From positions 1-64,000 of the forward strand of contig NZ_JAGINM010000001.1 in NCBI RefSeq assembly GCF_017876095.1: a DNA stretch of 64,000 nt. Direction: 5' to 3'. The position numbers were made by a program, and so were the translations under genes. Shown here one piece after another: positions 7,825 through 16,953 of the stretch; within the stretch, counting starts at the first letter, position 1, and each line of letters starts with the position of its first letter. The notes under the pieces are model-generated. The model was not told the DNA's origin. It saw only the letters and a list, made by a program, of their open reading frames with translations, and did not search any database. The stretch is from Azospirillum agricola (GTDB taxonomy: Bacteria; Pseudomonadota; Alphaproteobacteria; Azospirillales; Azospirillaceae).

Positions 7825-8157
7825 GTGGAGACCCCGCTGCTGCCGCCCTCCGTTCCCGACGGCTGGGAGAAGCCGGTGCGTCGCACCTCGGTGCGGCCGA
7901 CCAAGATGCCGCTCGGCGTGCCCATGGAGCTGCTGGCCATCGCCGTCTGGCTGGCCGCGGAGCTGTGGCTGGCGCTGGGCGCCATCGCACAGGCGGTGGG
8001 GGGGTTCCTGCTGGTCTTCCTGACGGCGCGGTACCTGACGCGCCGTGATCCCTGGTGGCTGGAGATCGTCCGCCAGAACGCCTCGGCCTGGCTGCTGCGG
8101 GCGCTGCGCACCGGCGGCCGGTCGCTGTCCCTCTCGTCCTACCGCGCCCCGAGGTGA
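7825..8157 (+). CDS. trbD: TrbD/VirB3 inner-membrane protein
   Basis: A 110-aa protein starting at GTG. It has a hydrophobic region at about 34-67 (two closely packed helices) and a basic C-terminus, as in VirB3/TrbD. These proteins associate with VirB4 and are needed for pilus assembly. Position between the pilin and trbE supports the call, since sequence alone is weakly informative in this family. Confidence 0.8.
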   Translation: METPLLPPSVPDGWEKPVRRTSVRPTKMPLGVPMELLAIAVWLAAELWLALGAIAQAVGGFLLVFLTARYLTRRDPWWLEIVRQNASAWLLRALRTGGRSLSLSSYRAPR

Positions 8158-8160
8158 GGC

Positions 8161-10632
8161 ATGCTCGACCTGACCGCCTTCGATGACGGCTTCGATTCCC
8201 TGTCGCGGCACCTGCCGTGGGACTGCTTCGTCTGGCCGGGCGTGGTGCTGCTGGAGGAGGACGGCGCGCTGATGGCCGTCGTCGAGTACGGCGGCCGCGA
8301 CCAGGACGGTCAGGACCCGGCCGAGCGGATGCAGACGGCGCTGGCCGCCGGCAACGTGCTGTTCCCCTTCACCGGCGGCTGGACCTTCCACTTCGAGATG
8401 CAGCGACGGGAGGTTGGCGGCTATCCCCGCAGCACGGGCATGCATCCCGTCTCCGAGCTGATCGACCGGGAGCGGCGTGACCGCCTCGATGCCGCCGGCC
8501 AGCAACTCCGCACCCGCACCTTCGTGGCGATCACCTACACGCCGTCGCGGCCCACCACGCGCACGGTGGCCTCCTGGTTCACCCGCAACCCGCCCGAGCG
8601 CGCCAAGCCGGACGTGATGCGCGACCACGTCGAGCCGTTCCGCCAACTGGTGCTCCAGTTCGCGTCCCTGCTCGGCCGGGCGGTGGGGTGGGCGCACATG
8701 CTGGACGACGACGGCGTGCAGACCCTGCTGCACAACTGCGTCTCGCCGCTGTGCCAGCGCCACGTCACCGCCCCCGACCTTCCGGGCTTCCCGATCAAGG
8801 CCAACCTCGTGGACCTCGGCTTCAAGCCCGGCTCGTTCCCGGCCTGGAGCAACGGCGGGGCCGAATGGCCGGTCCGGATGATCGGCATCGGCGGCTACCC
8901 CAAGGTCAGCCACCCCGGTCTGCTCAACCTGCTGGACAAGCTGCCGTTCGAATTCCGCTGGTCGGTGCGCTTCGAGGCCATGGACCACGTCCAGGCCCGC
9001 GGCGTCTTCGCGGCGCTGTGGCGCAAGCACGACGACACCTCCTACGACTGGCGCTCGGTGCTGCTGCGCGCCGTCGGCGGCTACGCCGCCCTGCGCCACG
9101 ATCCGGTCGGCGTCATGGAGGCGCTGGAGGCGGAGGCCGCCCGGCTGGAGGCCGAGCAGGCCGGCACCAGCTCCGGCTGGATGACGCCGACCGCCGTGCT
9201 GTGGGGCCGTTCGGTCGAGGAGGTGGAGGAACGTCGTGACGACTTGGTCAAGGCGCTGCGCACGCTGGGCTTCACCGTCATCGAGGAGACCTGGGGCGCC
9301 GAGCGGGCGTGGTACGGCACGCTGCCCGGCCACGTCCGCCCGAACCCGCGCAAGGTGCCGCTGACCCAGGTCCAGCTCGCCGACTTCCTCATCCTCTCCT
9401 CGGCCTGGGGCGGGCCGGAGCGCAACCCGCACCTCAAATGCGATCCGCTGATGCAGCTGGAGGCCGAGGGCGGCACGCCGCTGATGCTCGACATCCACCA
9501 GGGGCAGGACGGGGCGGCGCTGGTGATCGGCCCGCCGCGCACCGGCAAGTCCACCGTGCTGGCCTTCATGGGCCACCAGTTCCTCGCCCGCGTCCCAAAT
9601 GGACGCGTGGTGTGGATCGACGTCGACGCCACCGAGAGCACGTCGCTGGTGGCGACCTGGACGGCCGGCGGCGAGTTCCTGTCCATGGGCTCCGGCGACG
9701 GCGCTCTCGGTGACCTCGCCTTGCAGCCGCTGGCCGACGTGGACACCGCCAACGGCTTCGCCTGGGGCCATGGCTTCATCATGGACCTGCTGCGCCTTCA
9801 GGGCGTGCTGGCACCGGGCAACCTTTCGGCCGCCGAGGCCGGCGACGCGGTGGACGCCGCCCTGCACCTGCTGGCGGTCTCGCCGCCGGCTGAACGCACG
9901 CTGTCGCACCTCGCCCATCTGGTGCAGGACAACATCGTCCGCATCGCGCTGGAGCCGTACTGCCGCGGCGGCCCCTACGGCGACCTCGTCGATGCCGCCG
10001 AGGACCGTTTCCTCGGCTCCGCCTGGACCACGGTGGACATCGGCGCGCTGATCGACCGCGGCCCCGGTGCGGCGCCGGTGATCAAGGCGCTGTTCCGCCG
10101 CTTCTACCGCCTGTTCGAGGATGGCCGGCCGACCCTGTTCCTGGTCGACGAGGCGTTCAAGGCGCTCAAGCACCAGCCGGCCGAACTGGACGAACTGCGC
10201 CGGCGCGGGCCGAAGAAGAACGTCGCTCTGGTGCTGGCCACCCACCAGCTCGACGACATCGAGGGCTCGGCCATCGCGGCGATGCTGAAGACCATCCAGG
10301 TCCTGGTGCTGCTCGCCGATCCCAACGCCGCCAAGCGCTCCATCTTGCGCGACTGGGGGCTGAACGCCACCCAGGCCGGGCAGGTCGCCCGCGCCATGCC
10401 GCGCCGCGACCTCTTCTTCAAGACCCCCGAGGGCAGCCGGCTCGGCCAGCTCACCCTCGATCCGGCAGCACTTGCCGTCTGCGGCTGCGGCGGGGCGGCC
10501 CACAAGCGCCGGGCCTTCGAACTAAGGACCGACGTCGGGCCGCAGCGCTTCGCCGCGGAATGGCTGCGCCGCAGCGGCTTGGCCGAGGCCGCCGACACCC
10601 TGGAGACCACCCATGAAGGAGACTCCCCATGA
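8161..10632 (+). CDS. trbE: TrbE/VirB4 secretion ATPase
   Basis: An 823-aa AAA+ ATPase that powers pilus biogenesis and substrate transfer. The N-terminal half matches the VirB4 CagE/TrbE region. The ATPase half has Walker A GPPRTGKST (about 457-465) and Walker B LFLVDEA (about 658-664), followed by a LVLATHQLDD motif. The length fits the family. Its end overlaps the start of trbJ by 4 bp. Confidence 0.92.
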   Translation: MLDLTAFDDGFDSLSRHLPWDCFVWPGVVLLEEDGALMAVVEYGGRDQDGQDPAERMQTALAAGNVLFPFTGGWTFHFEMQRREVGGYPRSTGMHPVSELIDRERRDRLDAAGQQLRTRTFVAITYTPSRPTTRTVASWFTRNPPERAKPDVMRDHVEPFRQLVLQFASLLGRAVGWAHMLDDDGVQTLLHNCVSPLCQRHVTAPDLPGFPIKANLVDLGFKPGSFPAWSNGGAEWPVRMIGIGGYPKVSHPGLLNLLDKLPFEFRWSVRFEAMDHVQARGVFAALWRKHDDTSYDWRSVLLRAVGGYAALRHDPVGVMEALEAEAARLEAEQAGTSSGWMTPTAVLWGRSVEEVEERRDDLVKALRTLGFTVIEETWGAERAWYGTLPGHVRPNPRKVPLTQVQLADFLILSSAWGGPERNPHLKCDPLMQLEAEGGTPLMLDIHQGQDGAALVIGPPRTGKSTVLAFMGHQFLARVPNGRVVWIDVDATESTSLVATWTAGGEFLSMGSGDGALGDLALQPLADVDTANGFAWGHGFIMDLLRLQGVLAPGNLSAAEAGDAVDAALHLLAVSPPAERTLSHLAHLVQDNIVRIALEPYCRGGPYGDLVDAAEDRFLGSAWTTVDIGALIDRGPGAAPVIKALFRRFYRLFEDGRPTLFLVDEAFKALKHQPAELDELRRRGPKKNVALVLATHQLDDIEGSAIAAMLKTIQVLVLLADPNAAKRSILRDWGLNATQAGQVARAMPRRDLFFKTPEGSRLGQLTLDPAALAVCGCGGAAHKRRAFELRTDVGPQRFAAEWLRRSGLAEAADTLETTHEGDSP

Positions 10633-11534
10633 GGACCCGCACCCTGCGCGCCGCCACCGCGGCGCTCGCCCTCACGGTCGGCCTGACCGCCGGCCCGCCT
10701 CCGGCCCACGCTTTCCTGGGCGGGCTGCTCAACAGCTTCTTCGGCGGTGGCGGCGGAGGCGGCTGCTTCTCCGAGGAGGGCGACGGGCTGTTCGGCACAG
10801 CGCTGTCCGTCGTCGCCGGCTATGTCACCGGCGGAGCCGCCGGCGCCGTCATGGGGGCCGCATCCGGCATGACGGGGAGCGGCGGCTCCCAGGCGCCCGG
10901 CTGCCCGATCGTGGAGAGCCGGCCGCGCATCGTCGAGGAGATGGTGCAGCGCCAGGAGGTCGAGATCATCGCCCAGACCGCGCACATGCTGACCCAGATC
11001 GACAACATGATCCGCATGCGCCGGCTGTCCGACCTCGACACGCGGGTCGAAGTGGCCGTCCGGCTCGGCGACGCTCGCCGTGCCGCCGGCTTGGTGGACC
11101 GGGTGCTGTGGAGCCTGGACGGCGTCGGACAGCAGTTCGCCGACCTCTACCCCGATACGCTGCCCGAGGGGATGAGCGCCGGGGCGCTGGCGGAGCACCA
11201 AGCCGAGCAGGCGCGGCTGGCGCGCGACGCCAGCCGGGCGAGCAAGCTGGTCTCGGCCGACGTCATGACCGGGATCGAGGATTACCCGGCGCGCGCCCGG
11301 GCGCTCATGGCGGCGCTGAAGGCGTGCGACGGCCAGACCTGCGCCATCGACGCCGGCACCCAGGCGACGCTGCTGAACGCCGAGGTCGCCGGCCAGCTGC
11401 TGATGATGCAGGCGGCGCACCACCGGGCGGCGGAAGCCCAGCTCGACTACGAGCAGGCCGCCGTCGAACGCGCCCGCCAGCACACGCGCATCAACTGGCA
11501 GGGCCTCGATACCTACGGCGCACCGGGGAGCTGA
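10629..11534 (+). CDS. trbJ: TrbJ/VirB5-type periplasmic transfer protein
   Basis: A 301-aa protein with a signal peptide (cleavage near AHAF, about residue 28) and a glycine-rich stretch (GGGGGGG) after it. A long helical region with many Gln/Ala residues spans about 95-290. VirB5/TrbJ proteins are minor pilus-tip components. Four or five cysteines (for example CPI and KACDGQTC) may form disulfides in the periplasm. The assignment is based on gene order and architecture. Confidence 0.75.
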   Translation: MRTRTLRAATAALALTVGLTAGPPPAHAFLGGLLNSFFGGGGGGGCFSEEGDGLFGTALSVVAGYVTGGAAGAVMGAASGMTGSGGSQAPGCPIVESRPRIVEEMVQRQEVEIIAQTAHMLTQIDNMIRMRRLSDLDTRVEVAVRLGDARRAAGLVDRVLWSLDGVGQQFADLYPDTLPEGMSAGALAEHQAEQARLARDASRASKLVSADVMTGIEDYPARARALMAALKACDGQTCAIDAGTQATLLNAEVAGQLLMMQAAHHRAAEAQLDYEQAAVERARQHTRINWQGLDTYGAPGS

Positions 11535-11537
11535 ATC

Positions 11538-11732
11538 GTGGGCATCCGGCACATTCTCCTCGCCCTCGGCGCCATGCTGGTCGTCAGCATCATCGGTGCC
11601 ATCATCCTGGTGCTGTACGTCCGGTCCGACGACGGGGCGTCCGCCCTGGAGCGGCTGGAGCGCAGCAACCCGGCCTGGGAGGGCATCGGCCGGTATGAGC
11701 GGCCGGTGCCGGCCCGCCCCGTGCGGGAGTGA
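11538..11732 (+). CDS. Small single-pass membrane protein in trb operon
   Basis: A 64-aa protein (GTG start, 3 bp after trbJ) with one strong transmembrane helix at about 6-28 and a charged C-terminus. It occupies the slot of trbK, the entry-exclusion gene in RP4. However, TrbK is a lipoprotein and no lipobox cysteine is present here, so the function is left open. Confidence 0.6.
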   Translation: MGIRHILLALGAMLVVSIIGAIILVLYVRSDDGASALERLERSNPAWEGIGRYERPVPARPVRE

Positions 11733-11738
11733 CCGGCC

Positions 11739-13052
11739 ATGGACGTCAGCGCCCTCTCCGTCGTCCTGCACCAGCTCACCGCCGCCGTGGTCACCGGCCT
11801 TGGCCTGCTCGGGCCGGACGTGCGGACGGCCCTGCGCCTGCTGATGATGCTGTCCTACACCCTGGCCCTGCTGCTCTGGCTGTTCGAGGGCAAGGCGGCG
11901 GTGCACGGCCCCTTCCTGCGCATGCTGCTGAAGTTCGCCGCCATCGGCGCCCTGGTCGAATGGTTCCCCGCCGGCTCGGCCGCGCTGATGCAGGCCGCCG
12001 CCCAGCAGGGATTGAACCTCGTGCCCGGCGGCGGCTTCGCCCTCGACGACCCCGGCTACATCGCCCACCTCGGCATCCAGGCGGTGATCCCGCTGATGCA
12101 GCGCGTCAAGGAGATGCTGGGGCCGGTCGATTTCTTCCTGAACTTCGTCGAGATTGTCATCTTCCTGCTGGCCGCGCTGGTGGTGATCGTCAGCTTCTGC
12201 ATCCTGGCCATCCAGGTGTTCCTCGCCTTCCTGGAATACCGGCTGCTGTCGCTCGCCGCCTACCTCGCCATTCCCTTCGCCGTGCTCGGCCCCACCAGCT
12301 TCGTCGCCGAGCGCGCCATCGGCTACATCGCGGCCACCGCGCTCAAGCTGCTGGTGCTCGGCTGCGTCATCGCCATGTGCAGCGCCACGCTGCTGGCGCT
12401 GACCTTCACCGGCACGCCGACGCTGGCCCAGGCCTTCGGGGTGGCGGTGCTGGCGGCCGCCATCTTCGTGCTGGCCATCAAGGCGCCGCGCGCCGCCGCC
12501 GGCCTGGTCAACGGCGGCCCGGTGATGGACGGCATGACGGCGCTGGCAGCACTCTGGACGGCTGGCTGGCTCGGCATGCGCACCATGGCCGGAGCGGCGG
12601 CGGCCACCACCGGGGCGCCCGGCAGCCTCGCCGTCGGTGCGTCGGCGCTGTGGAGCGGCCTGCGTCATGTGACGACTGGTGCAACCGCGTCCGTCGGCAG
12701 CACCGGCGGGACCGGGGGCGGCGCTGGTGGCGGGACCGGCGGTAATTCCGCCGGGCGCCGTTACCCGGCCGGCCACTTTGGTGGTTCCCGGGCCTCGGCG
12801 CCGCGCGGCAGCGGCTGGGACAAACCGATGACCGACGCCCAGCGCGGCGAACTCGACCGCCTCGCCGCCGGCCGCACCGTCGATCCCACTCTCACCCGCG
12901 GGCAGGCCAGCCGGCTCATCGAACGCTGGGGCGGCGAAGAGTCGTGGCTGCGCCGCTCCGCCTCCAACGCCACCGAACGGCCGCAGGACCCGCCGGGCAG
13001 GACGCCCGAAACGGATCGCCGCGCCGACGACAAGGAGACCGACCCGTCATGA
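11739..13052 (+). CDS. trbL: TrbL/VirB6 polytopic channel protein
   Basis: A 437-aa protein with six or so hydrophobic segments between about residues 30 and 300, as in VirB6/TrbL, which forms part of the inner-membrane pore. The last 120 residues are hydrophilic. They are Gly/Thr-rich near 310-335 and then charged, and are likely cytoplasmic or periplasmic and variable. It overlaps trbF by 4 bp. Confidence 0.85.
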   Translation: MDVSALSVVLHQLTAAVVTGLGLLGPDVRTALRLLMMLSYTLALLLWLFEGKAAVHGPFLRMLLKFAAIGALVEWFPAGSAALMQAAAQQGLNLVPGGGFALDDPGYIAHLGIQAVIPLMQRVKEMLGPVDFFLNFVEIVIFLLAALVVIVSFCILAIQVFLAFLEYRLLSLAAYLAIPFAVLGPTSFVAERAIGYIAATALKLLVLGCVIAMCSATLLALTFTGTPTLAQAFGVAVLAAAIFVLAIKAPRAAAGLVNGGPVMDGMTALAALWTAGWLGMRTMAGAAAATTGAPGSLAVGASALWSGLRHVTTGATASVGSTGGTGGGAGGGTGGNSAGRRYPAGHFGGSRASAPRGSGWDKPMTDAQRGELDRLAAGRTVDPTLTRGQASRLIERWGGEESWLRRSASNATERPQDPPGRTPETDRRADDKETDPS

Positions 13053-13819
13053 AGGAGCGCGTCGTCAACGTCTACGACCCGCCGCCGCTGGCCGTGTCCG
13101 ACAGTGCGAAGTACCTCGCCGCCATGACCTACCGCGCCAGCCGCGAGGCCAAGGCGCTGCGGCTGAAGCGCTGGACCTTCGCCCTGGCCGTGCTCGGCCT
13201 GTCCTGGGGCTCGCTGATGACCTGGGACAACCTGCGCATCGCCGGCAAGCTGGTGGAGATCGCCAAGTACAAGCCGGTCTACCGCGTTGAGCAGGCGATG
13301 GACGGCCACCAGCGCCTCGTGCTGCTCGACAACACCATCACCGTGACCAAGGGTGCGCGGATCAACGCCGTCCAGTGGTTCGTCCGCTGGCAGCGCCAGA
13401 TCGGCACTGACCCGGTGATGCTCGCCAGGGACCGCGCCGCCGCCCGCGCCCGGCTGACCGGCGGGGCCGAGCGCAAGTGGGACGCCCTGATCGCATCCGA
13501 TCTTGCCCCGGCCGAGGGCTGGACCCGCGATGTCGCCGACGTCCGTGTCCAGGAGCGCGAGGCCGACCCGAAGACCGGCGCTACCGCCTTCTACGTCGTC
13601 TGGACCGAGACGGTGTACCGGGACTTCAAGCCGCGCTCGAAGACTCTGATGAGCGCCGCCGTGGTCACCGTGGACGGCCCGTCGCGTGAGGGCGCGCTCG
13701 ACGGCGTGTCGATCTCCGGCTTCTCCGAGCCCAGCGGCACGCCGCTGAAGGCCGAGACGAAGGAGCCGCCCAAAGCCCACCCCATCCCCCAATCCGAGAC
13801 GATGGAGCCCCAGCCATGA
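13049..13819 (+). CDS. trbF: TrbF/VirB8 assembly protein
   Basis: A 256-aa bitopic inner-membrane protein. A short cytoplasmic N-terminus is followed by one transmembrane helix (about 44-62) and a periplasmic NTF2-like domain with WFVRWQRQIGTDP near 111-123. VirB8 nucleates assembly of the secretion channel. The start is the ATG overlapping the trbL stop; the longer frame upstream lies inside trbL. The C-terminal 25 residues are Pro/Glu-rich. Confidence 0.88.
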   Translation: MKERVVNVYDPPPLAVSDSAKYLAAMTYRASREAKALRLKRWTFALAVLGLSWGSLMTWDNLRIAGKLVEIAKYKPVYRVEQAMDGHQRLVLLDNTITVTKGARINAVQWFVRWQRQIGTDPVMLARDRAAARARLTGGAERKWDALIASDLAPAEGWTRDVADVRVQEREADPKTGATAFYVVWTETVYRDFKPRSKTLMSAAVVTVDGPSREGALDGVSISGFSEPSGTPLKAETKEPPKAHPIPQSETMEPQP

Positions 13820-14775
13820 GACTCCCGATTTCCCTGCTGGCGTTGCCACTGCTCGCCGCCTGCGCCACCGAGCCGCCCTCGGCGCCAGCCGCCGGTCCCG
13901 CCACCCCGCAGCGCCCCTACACCCTGGCCGACCTGCACATTCCGCCGACGGCGATGGAGCGGGAGCCGAAGGAGAAGGCGGGGCCGCGACCGTCGCGGGC
14001 GCAGACCCGCAGTTGGGTCGGGCAGGCCAACGAGGCCGCCCTCGATCTGCCGACACTCACCTGCTTCAAGGGCAAGAGCTGCGAATACTGGTACCAGCCC
14101 GACCTGCAATACCTCGTCTACATGGCGGAAGGGAACCAGACGCTGGTCTGCTTGAAGCCCGGCGAGGTGGTGCGCGACATCGTGGCACCCGGCGCCCAGG
14201 TGTGGATTCCCCACCAGCCCTACAGCTTCGGCAAGGGTGCCCAGCGCACCGAATGCATCGCCTTCATGCCGCGCCGGGCCGGCCTTAACCAGCAGATCTC
14301 CCTTTTCACCAGCGAGCGCAAGTACGACCTCAACGTCGAGACCCACACGCGCACCCACCACGTCGAGGTGCGCTGGCGCTATCCCGAGGACTATCTCGCC
14401 ACCCTGAACGGTCAGGCGGCCGTCATCCCGGCCGCCGTCGGAGGCGACCGGCGGGACCGCACCACCGAGCTGGCCACCCGCGACCGCCGCTGCACCTACA
14501 CGCTCGACGGCGACACGCCGGAGTGGCGGCCGGTGCCGACCCCCGACGGCCAGCCGCCGGTGTGCGACGACGGCGAGGTGACGATCATCAACTTCACCCC
14601 CGGCGTGCTCGGCGCTTACGGGGCGCCGATCCTCTGGCGCGTCGGCGCCGACGGCACCCGCATCCCCGTCCAGTACGGCCGGATGAACGCCACCTACCGC
14701 GTCGCCGGCATCCACGACCACCTGCTGCTGGCGATCGGCGCCCAGGAGGTGCACATCCGGAGGACCCGCCCGTGA
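13816..14775 (+). CDS. trbG: TrbG/VirB9 outer-membrane-complex lipoprotein
   Basis: A 319-aa component of the outer-membrane core complex. The N-terminus is a lipoprotein signal with lipobox LLAAC (Cys16), so the protein should be lipidated. In many systems VirB9 is not a lipoprotein and the small lipoprotein VirB7 anchors it; no separate VirB7 gene is visible here. The body has beta-rich VirB9-like segments (for example NVETHTRTHHVEVRW near 175-190, then RWRYPED). It overlaps trbF by 4 bp and trbI by 4 bp. Confidence 0.85.
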   Translation: MRLPISLLALPLLAACATEPPSAPAAGPATPQRPYTLADLHIPPTAMEREPKEKAGPRPSRAQTRSWVGQANEAALDLPTLTCFKGKSCEYWYQPDLQYLVYMAEGNQTLVCLKPGEVVRDIVAPGAQVWIPHQPYSFGKGAQRTECIAFMPRRAGLNQQISLFTSERKYDLNVETHTRTHHVEVRWRYPEDYLATLNGQAAVIPAAVGGDRRDRTTELATRDRRCTYTLDGDTPEWRPVPTPDGQPPVCDDGEVTIINFTPGVLGAYGAPILWRVGADGTRIPVQYGRMNATYRVAGIHDHLLLAIGAQEVHIRRTRP

Positions 14776-15770
14776 CCGCGACCAACGACACCCCGCCGCT
14801 GCCGCCCGATCCTCTGGCCCGCCACCGGGTGGTGACCTCCGGTCCGCACGTCGTCCGCATCCTGCTGGTGGCGGCCGTCGTGATCGGGCTCGGCCTGGCC
14901 GCCTACATGCTGGGCCGCAGCCAGGGAGCAGGGGGGCTGCCCAAGCTGCCGATTGCCCTCGGCCCGACGCAGCCGGAACCGCGGCTGCCCAGCTACGAGG
15001 ACATGGCGCCCAAACCAGCGCCGGCACCGGCACCCCGCATCGAAAAGAAGGAACCGCCCCCTCCACCGCCTCGGCCGCAAGCCAAGACTGTCCCGAAGGA
15101 GGACGAGCTGCGCAAGAAGGCGATGGAGGCCGGCGTCGGCGGCTGGAGCCGCAAGGAGGAGGGCACAGCCGTCGCCTCCGCCCAGGCCGGGGCGTCGGAC
15201 TTCGCCGCCGCCGGGTCCGACTGCCTCGTGCCGCCGGGCACGCCGATCCCCCTGCTGACGGTGAACCGGGTGGTGACCGAGCGCGGCGGCATCGTCACCG
15301 CGCGGGTAACGCAGGACGTCTGGGACGCCGGCTTCTCCTGTCTGGCGGTGCCGGCCGGCTCGGTGGTGACGCTGGACGTGGGCAGCGGCGTCAGCAAGGG
15401 GCAGAAGCGCATCGAGGTGGCCAACCCGGTGATCACCCGGCCCTGGCCGCGCAACGACACGGTGCGTGTCGCTGCCATCGGAGCGGACATCACCGGTGCG
15501 GCCGGGCTGGCCGGGTCGGTGCAGGTGCCGTGGCTCCAGACCGGGCTGCTGATCGCCGCCAGCACGGCGGTGGACGTGGCGGCGGCGGCGCTGACCGGCG
15601 GCGGCAGCCTGATCGGCGGCATCCTCGGGCACAGCATCGACCGCCCGCTCGACAAAGCCGCCAAGGATCTGCTCGACCGGGCGCCCGTCATCACCCTAGA
15701 TGCCGGGGAGCCGGTGCTGCTGCTGTTGCGCGGTGGGCTGCGGGCCGACGATTTCGGCCGTGACGACTGA
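14772..15770 (+). CDS. trbI: TrbI/VirB10 channel protein
   Basis: A 332-aa protein, GTG start overlapping the trbG stop. It has a short cytoplasmic tail, one transmembrane helix (about 28-47), a Pro-rich periplasmic spacer (about 60-105) and the conserved VirB10 C-terminal domain (from about 155). That domain includes the hydrophobic stretch at about 258-290 that forms the outer-membrane helix. VirB10 spans both membranes and senses ATP energy. It is the last gene of the trb operon; no clear terminator follows. Confidence 0.9.
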   Translation: MTATNDTPPLPPDPLARHRVVTSGPHVVRILLVAAVVIGLGLAAYMLGRSQGAGGLPKLPIALGPTQPEPRLPSYEDMAPKPAPAPAPRIEKKEPPPPPPRPQAKTVPKEDELRKKAMEAGVGGWSRKEEGTAVASAQAGASDFAAAGSDCLVPPGTPIPLLTVNRVVTERGGIVTARVTQDVWDAGFSCLAVPAGSVVTLDVGSGVSKGQKRIEVANPVITRPWPRNDTVRVAAIGADITGAAGLAGSVQVPWLQTGLLIAASTAVDVAAAALTGGGSLIGGILGHSIDRPLDKAAKDLLDRAPVITLDAGEPVLLLLRGGLRADDFGRDD

Positions 15771-15872
15771 CCTTGGCGCAATCCGCACGACCGGGTGCCG
15801 GCCCAGCCCGATCGTTGTCGTCGCCCTGCTTCCGTGAATTCAGGGCCAGCGTCAAGGTGGTGAAGGGATCGT

Positions 15873-16937
15873 TCAGCGGGCCTCGTACCAGCCACGGGTC
15901 GCGGTGACGATCCTGACCACGGACAACATCACCGGCACCTCCACCAGCACGCCGACGACGGTGGCCAGGGCGGCGCCCGAGTGCAGGCCGAACAGGCTGA
16001 TCGCAGCCGCCACCGCCAGCTCGAAGAAGTTCGAGGCACCGATCAGCGCCGATGGCGCCGCCACGCACCACGCAACCCCGAAGCGGCGCGAGAGCCAGTA
16101 GGCCAGCCCGGCGTTCAGGTAAACCTGGATCAGGATCGGCACGGCCAGAAGCAGGATGACCAGGGGCTGGGCCAGCACCTGTTCGCCCTGGAAACCGAAC
16201 AGCAGCACCAGCGTGGCGAGCAGCGCCACCAGGGACACCGGATGAAGGCGGTCGAGCACCCGCTTCAGCGCCGTCTCGCCGCCGCCGGCCAGCAGGCTGC
16301 GCCGCCATGCCTGGGCCGCGATGACCGGGACGACGATGTAGAGCACCACCGACAGCAGGAGGGTGTTCCAGGGCACGGTGATCGACGCCACGCCCAGCAG
16401 CAGCCCGACGATGGGGGCGAAGGCGACCACCATGATCAGGTCGTTCAGGGCAACCTGGCTTAGCGTGTAGTGCGGCTCGCCGCCGCAAAGGTTCGACCAG
16501 ACGAACACCATGGCGGTGCACGGGGCGGCGGCCAGCAGGATCAGCCCGGCGATGTAGCTGTCGATCTGGTCGGCGGGCAGCAGGCCGCGGAACAGGGTGG
16601 CGACGAACAGCCACCCCAGCAGCGCCATGGAGAACGGCTTGACCGCCCAGTTGATGAACAGCGTGACGCCGATGCCCCGCCAGTGTTCACGGACCTGCCC
16701 GAGGGCGCCGAAGTCGATCTTCAGCAGCATCGGCACGATCATCAGCCAGATCAGCACCGCCACCGGCAGGTTGACCTGGGCGATCTCGGTGGCGGCGACG
16801 ACGGAAAAGGCACCGGGCAGCGCGTGCCCCAGCGCGACGCCGGCGGCGATGCACAGCGCCACCCAGACGCTCAGGTAACGTTCGAAGGTCCCCATCGTGG
16901 GGCGGGCCGCCGGAGTGGCGTGGACGTCGGCTGTCAT
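15873..16937 (-). CDS. acr3: ACR3-family arsenite efflux permease
   Basis: A 354-aa permease with about ten transmembrane helices that exports As(III) using the proton gradient. The motif AAPCTAMVFVWSNL contains the conserved Cys of ACR3, and PSALIGASNFFELAVA matches another conserved helix. The ATG at 16937 is chosen; a longer frame begins at 16997 but its extra residues are non-conserved. It is the last gene of the leftward arsR-arsC-arsN/C-acr3 operon. Confidence 0.93.
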   Translation of the reverse strand: MTADVHATPAARPTMGTFERYLSVWVALCIAAGVALGHALPGAFSVVAATEIAQVNLPVAVLIWLMIVPMLLKIDFGALGQVREHWRGIGVTLFINWAVKPFSMALLGWLFVATLFRGLLPADQIDSYIAGLILLAAAPCTAMVFVWSNLCGGEPHYTLSQVALNDLIMVVAFAPIVGLLLGVASITVPWNTLLLSVVLYIVVPVIAAQAWRRSLLAGGGETALKRVLDRLHPVSLVALLATLVLLFGFQGEQVLAQPLVILLLAVPILIQVYLNAGLAYWLSRRFGVAWCVAAPSALIGASNFFELAVAAAISLFGLHSGAALATVVGVLVEVPVMLSVVRIVTATRGWYEAR

Positions 16938-16953
16938 GTCGGTGTGTCCCGGT

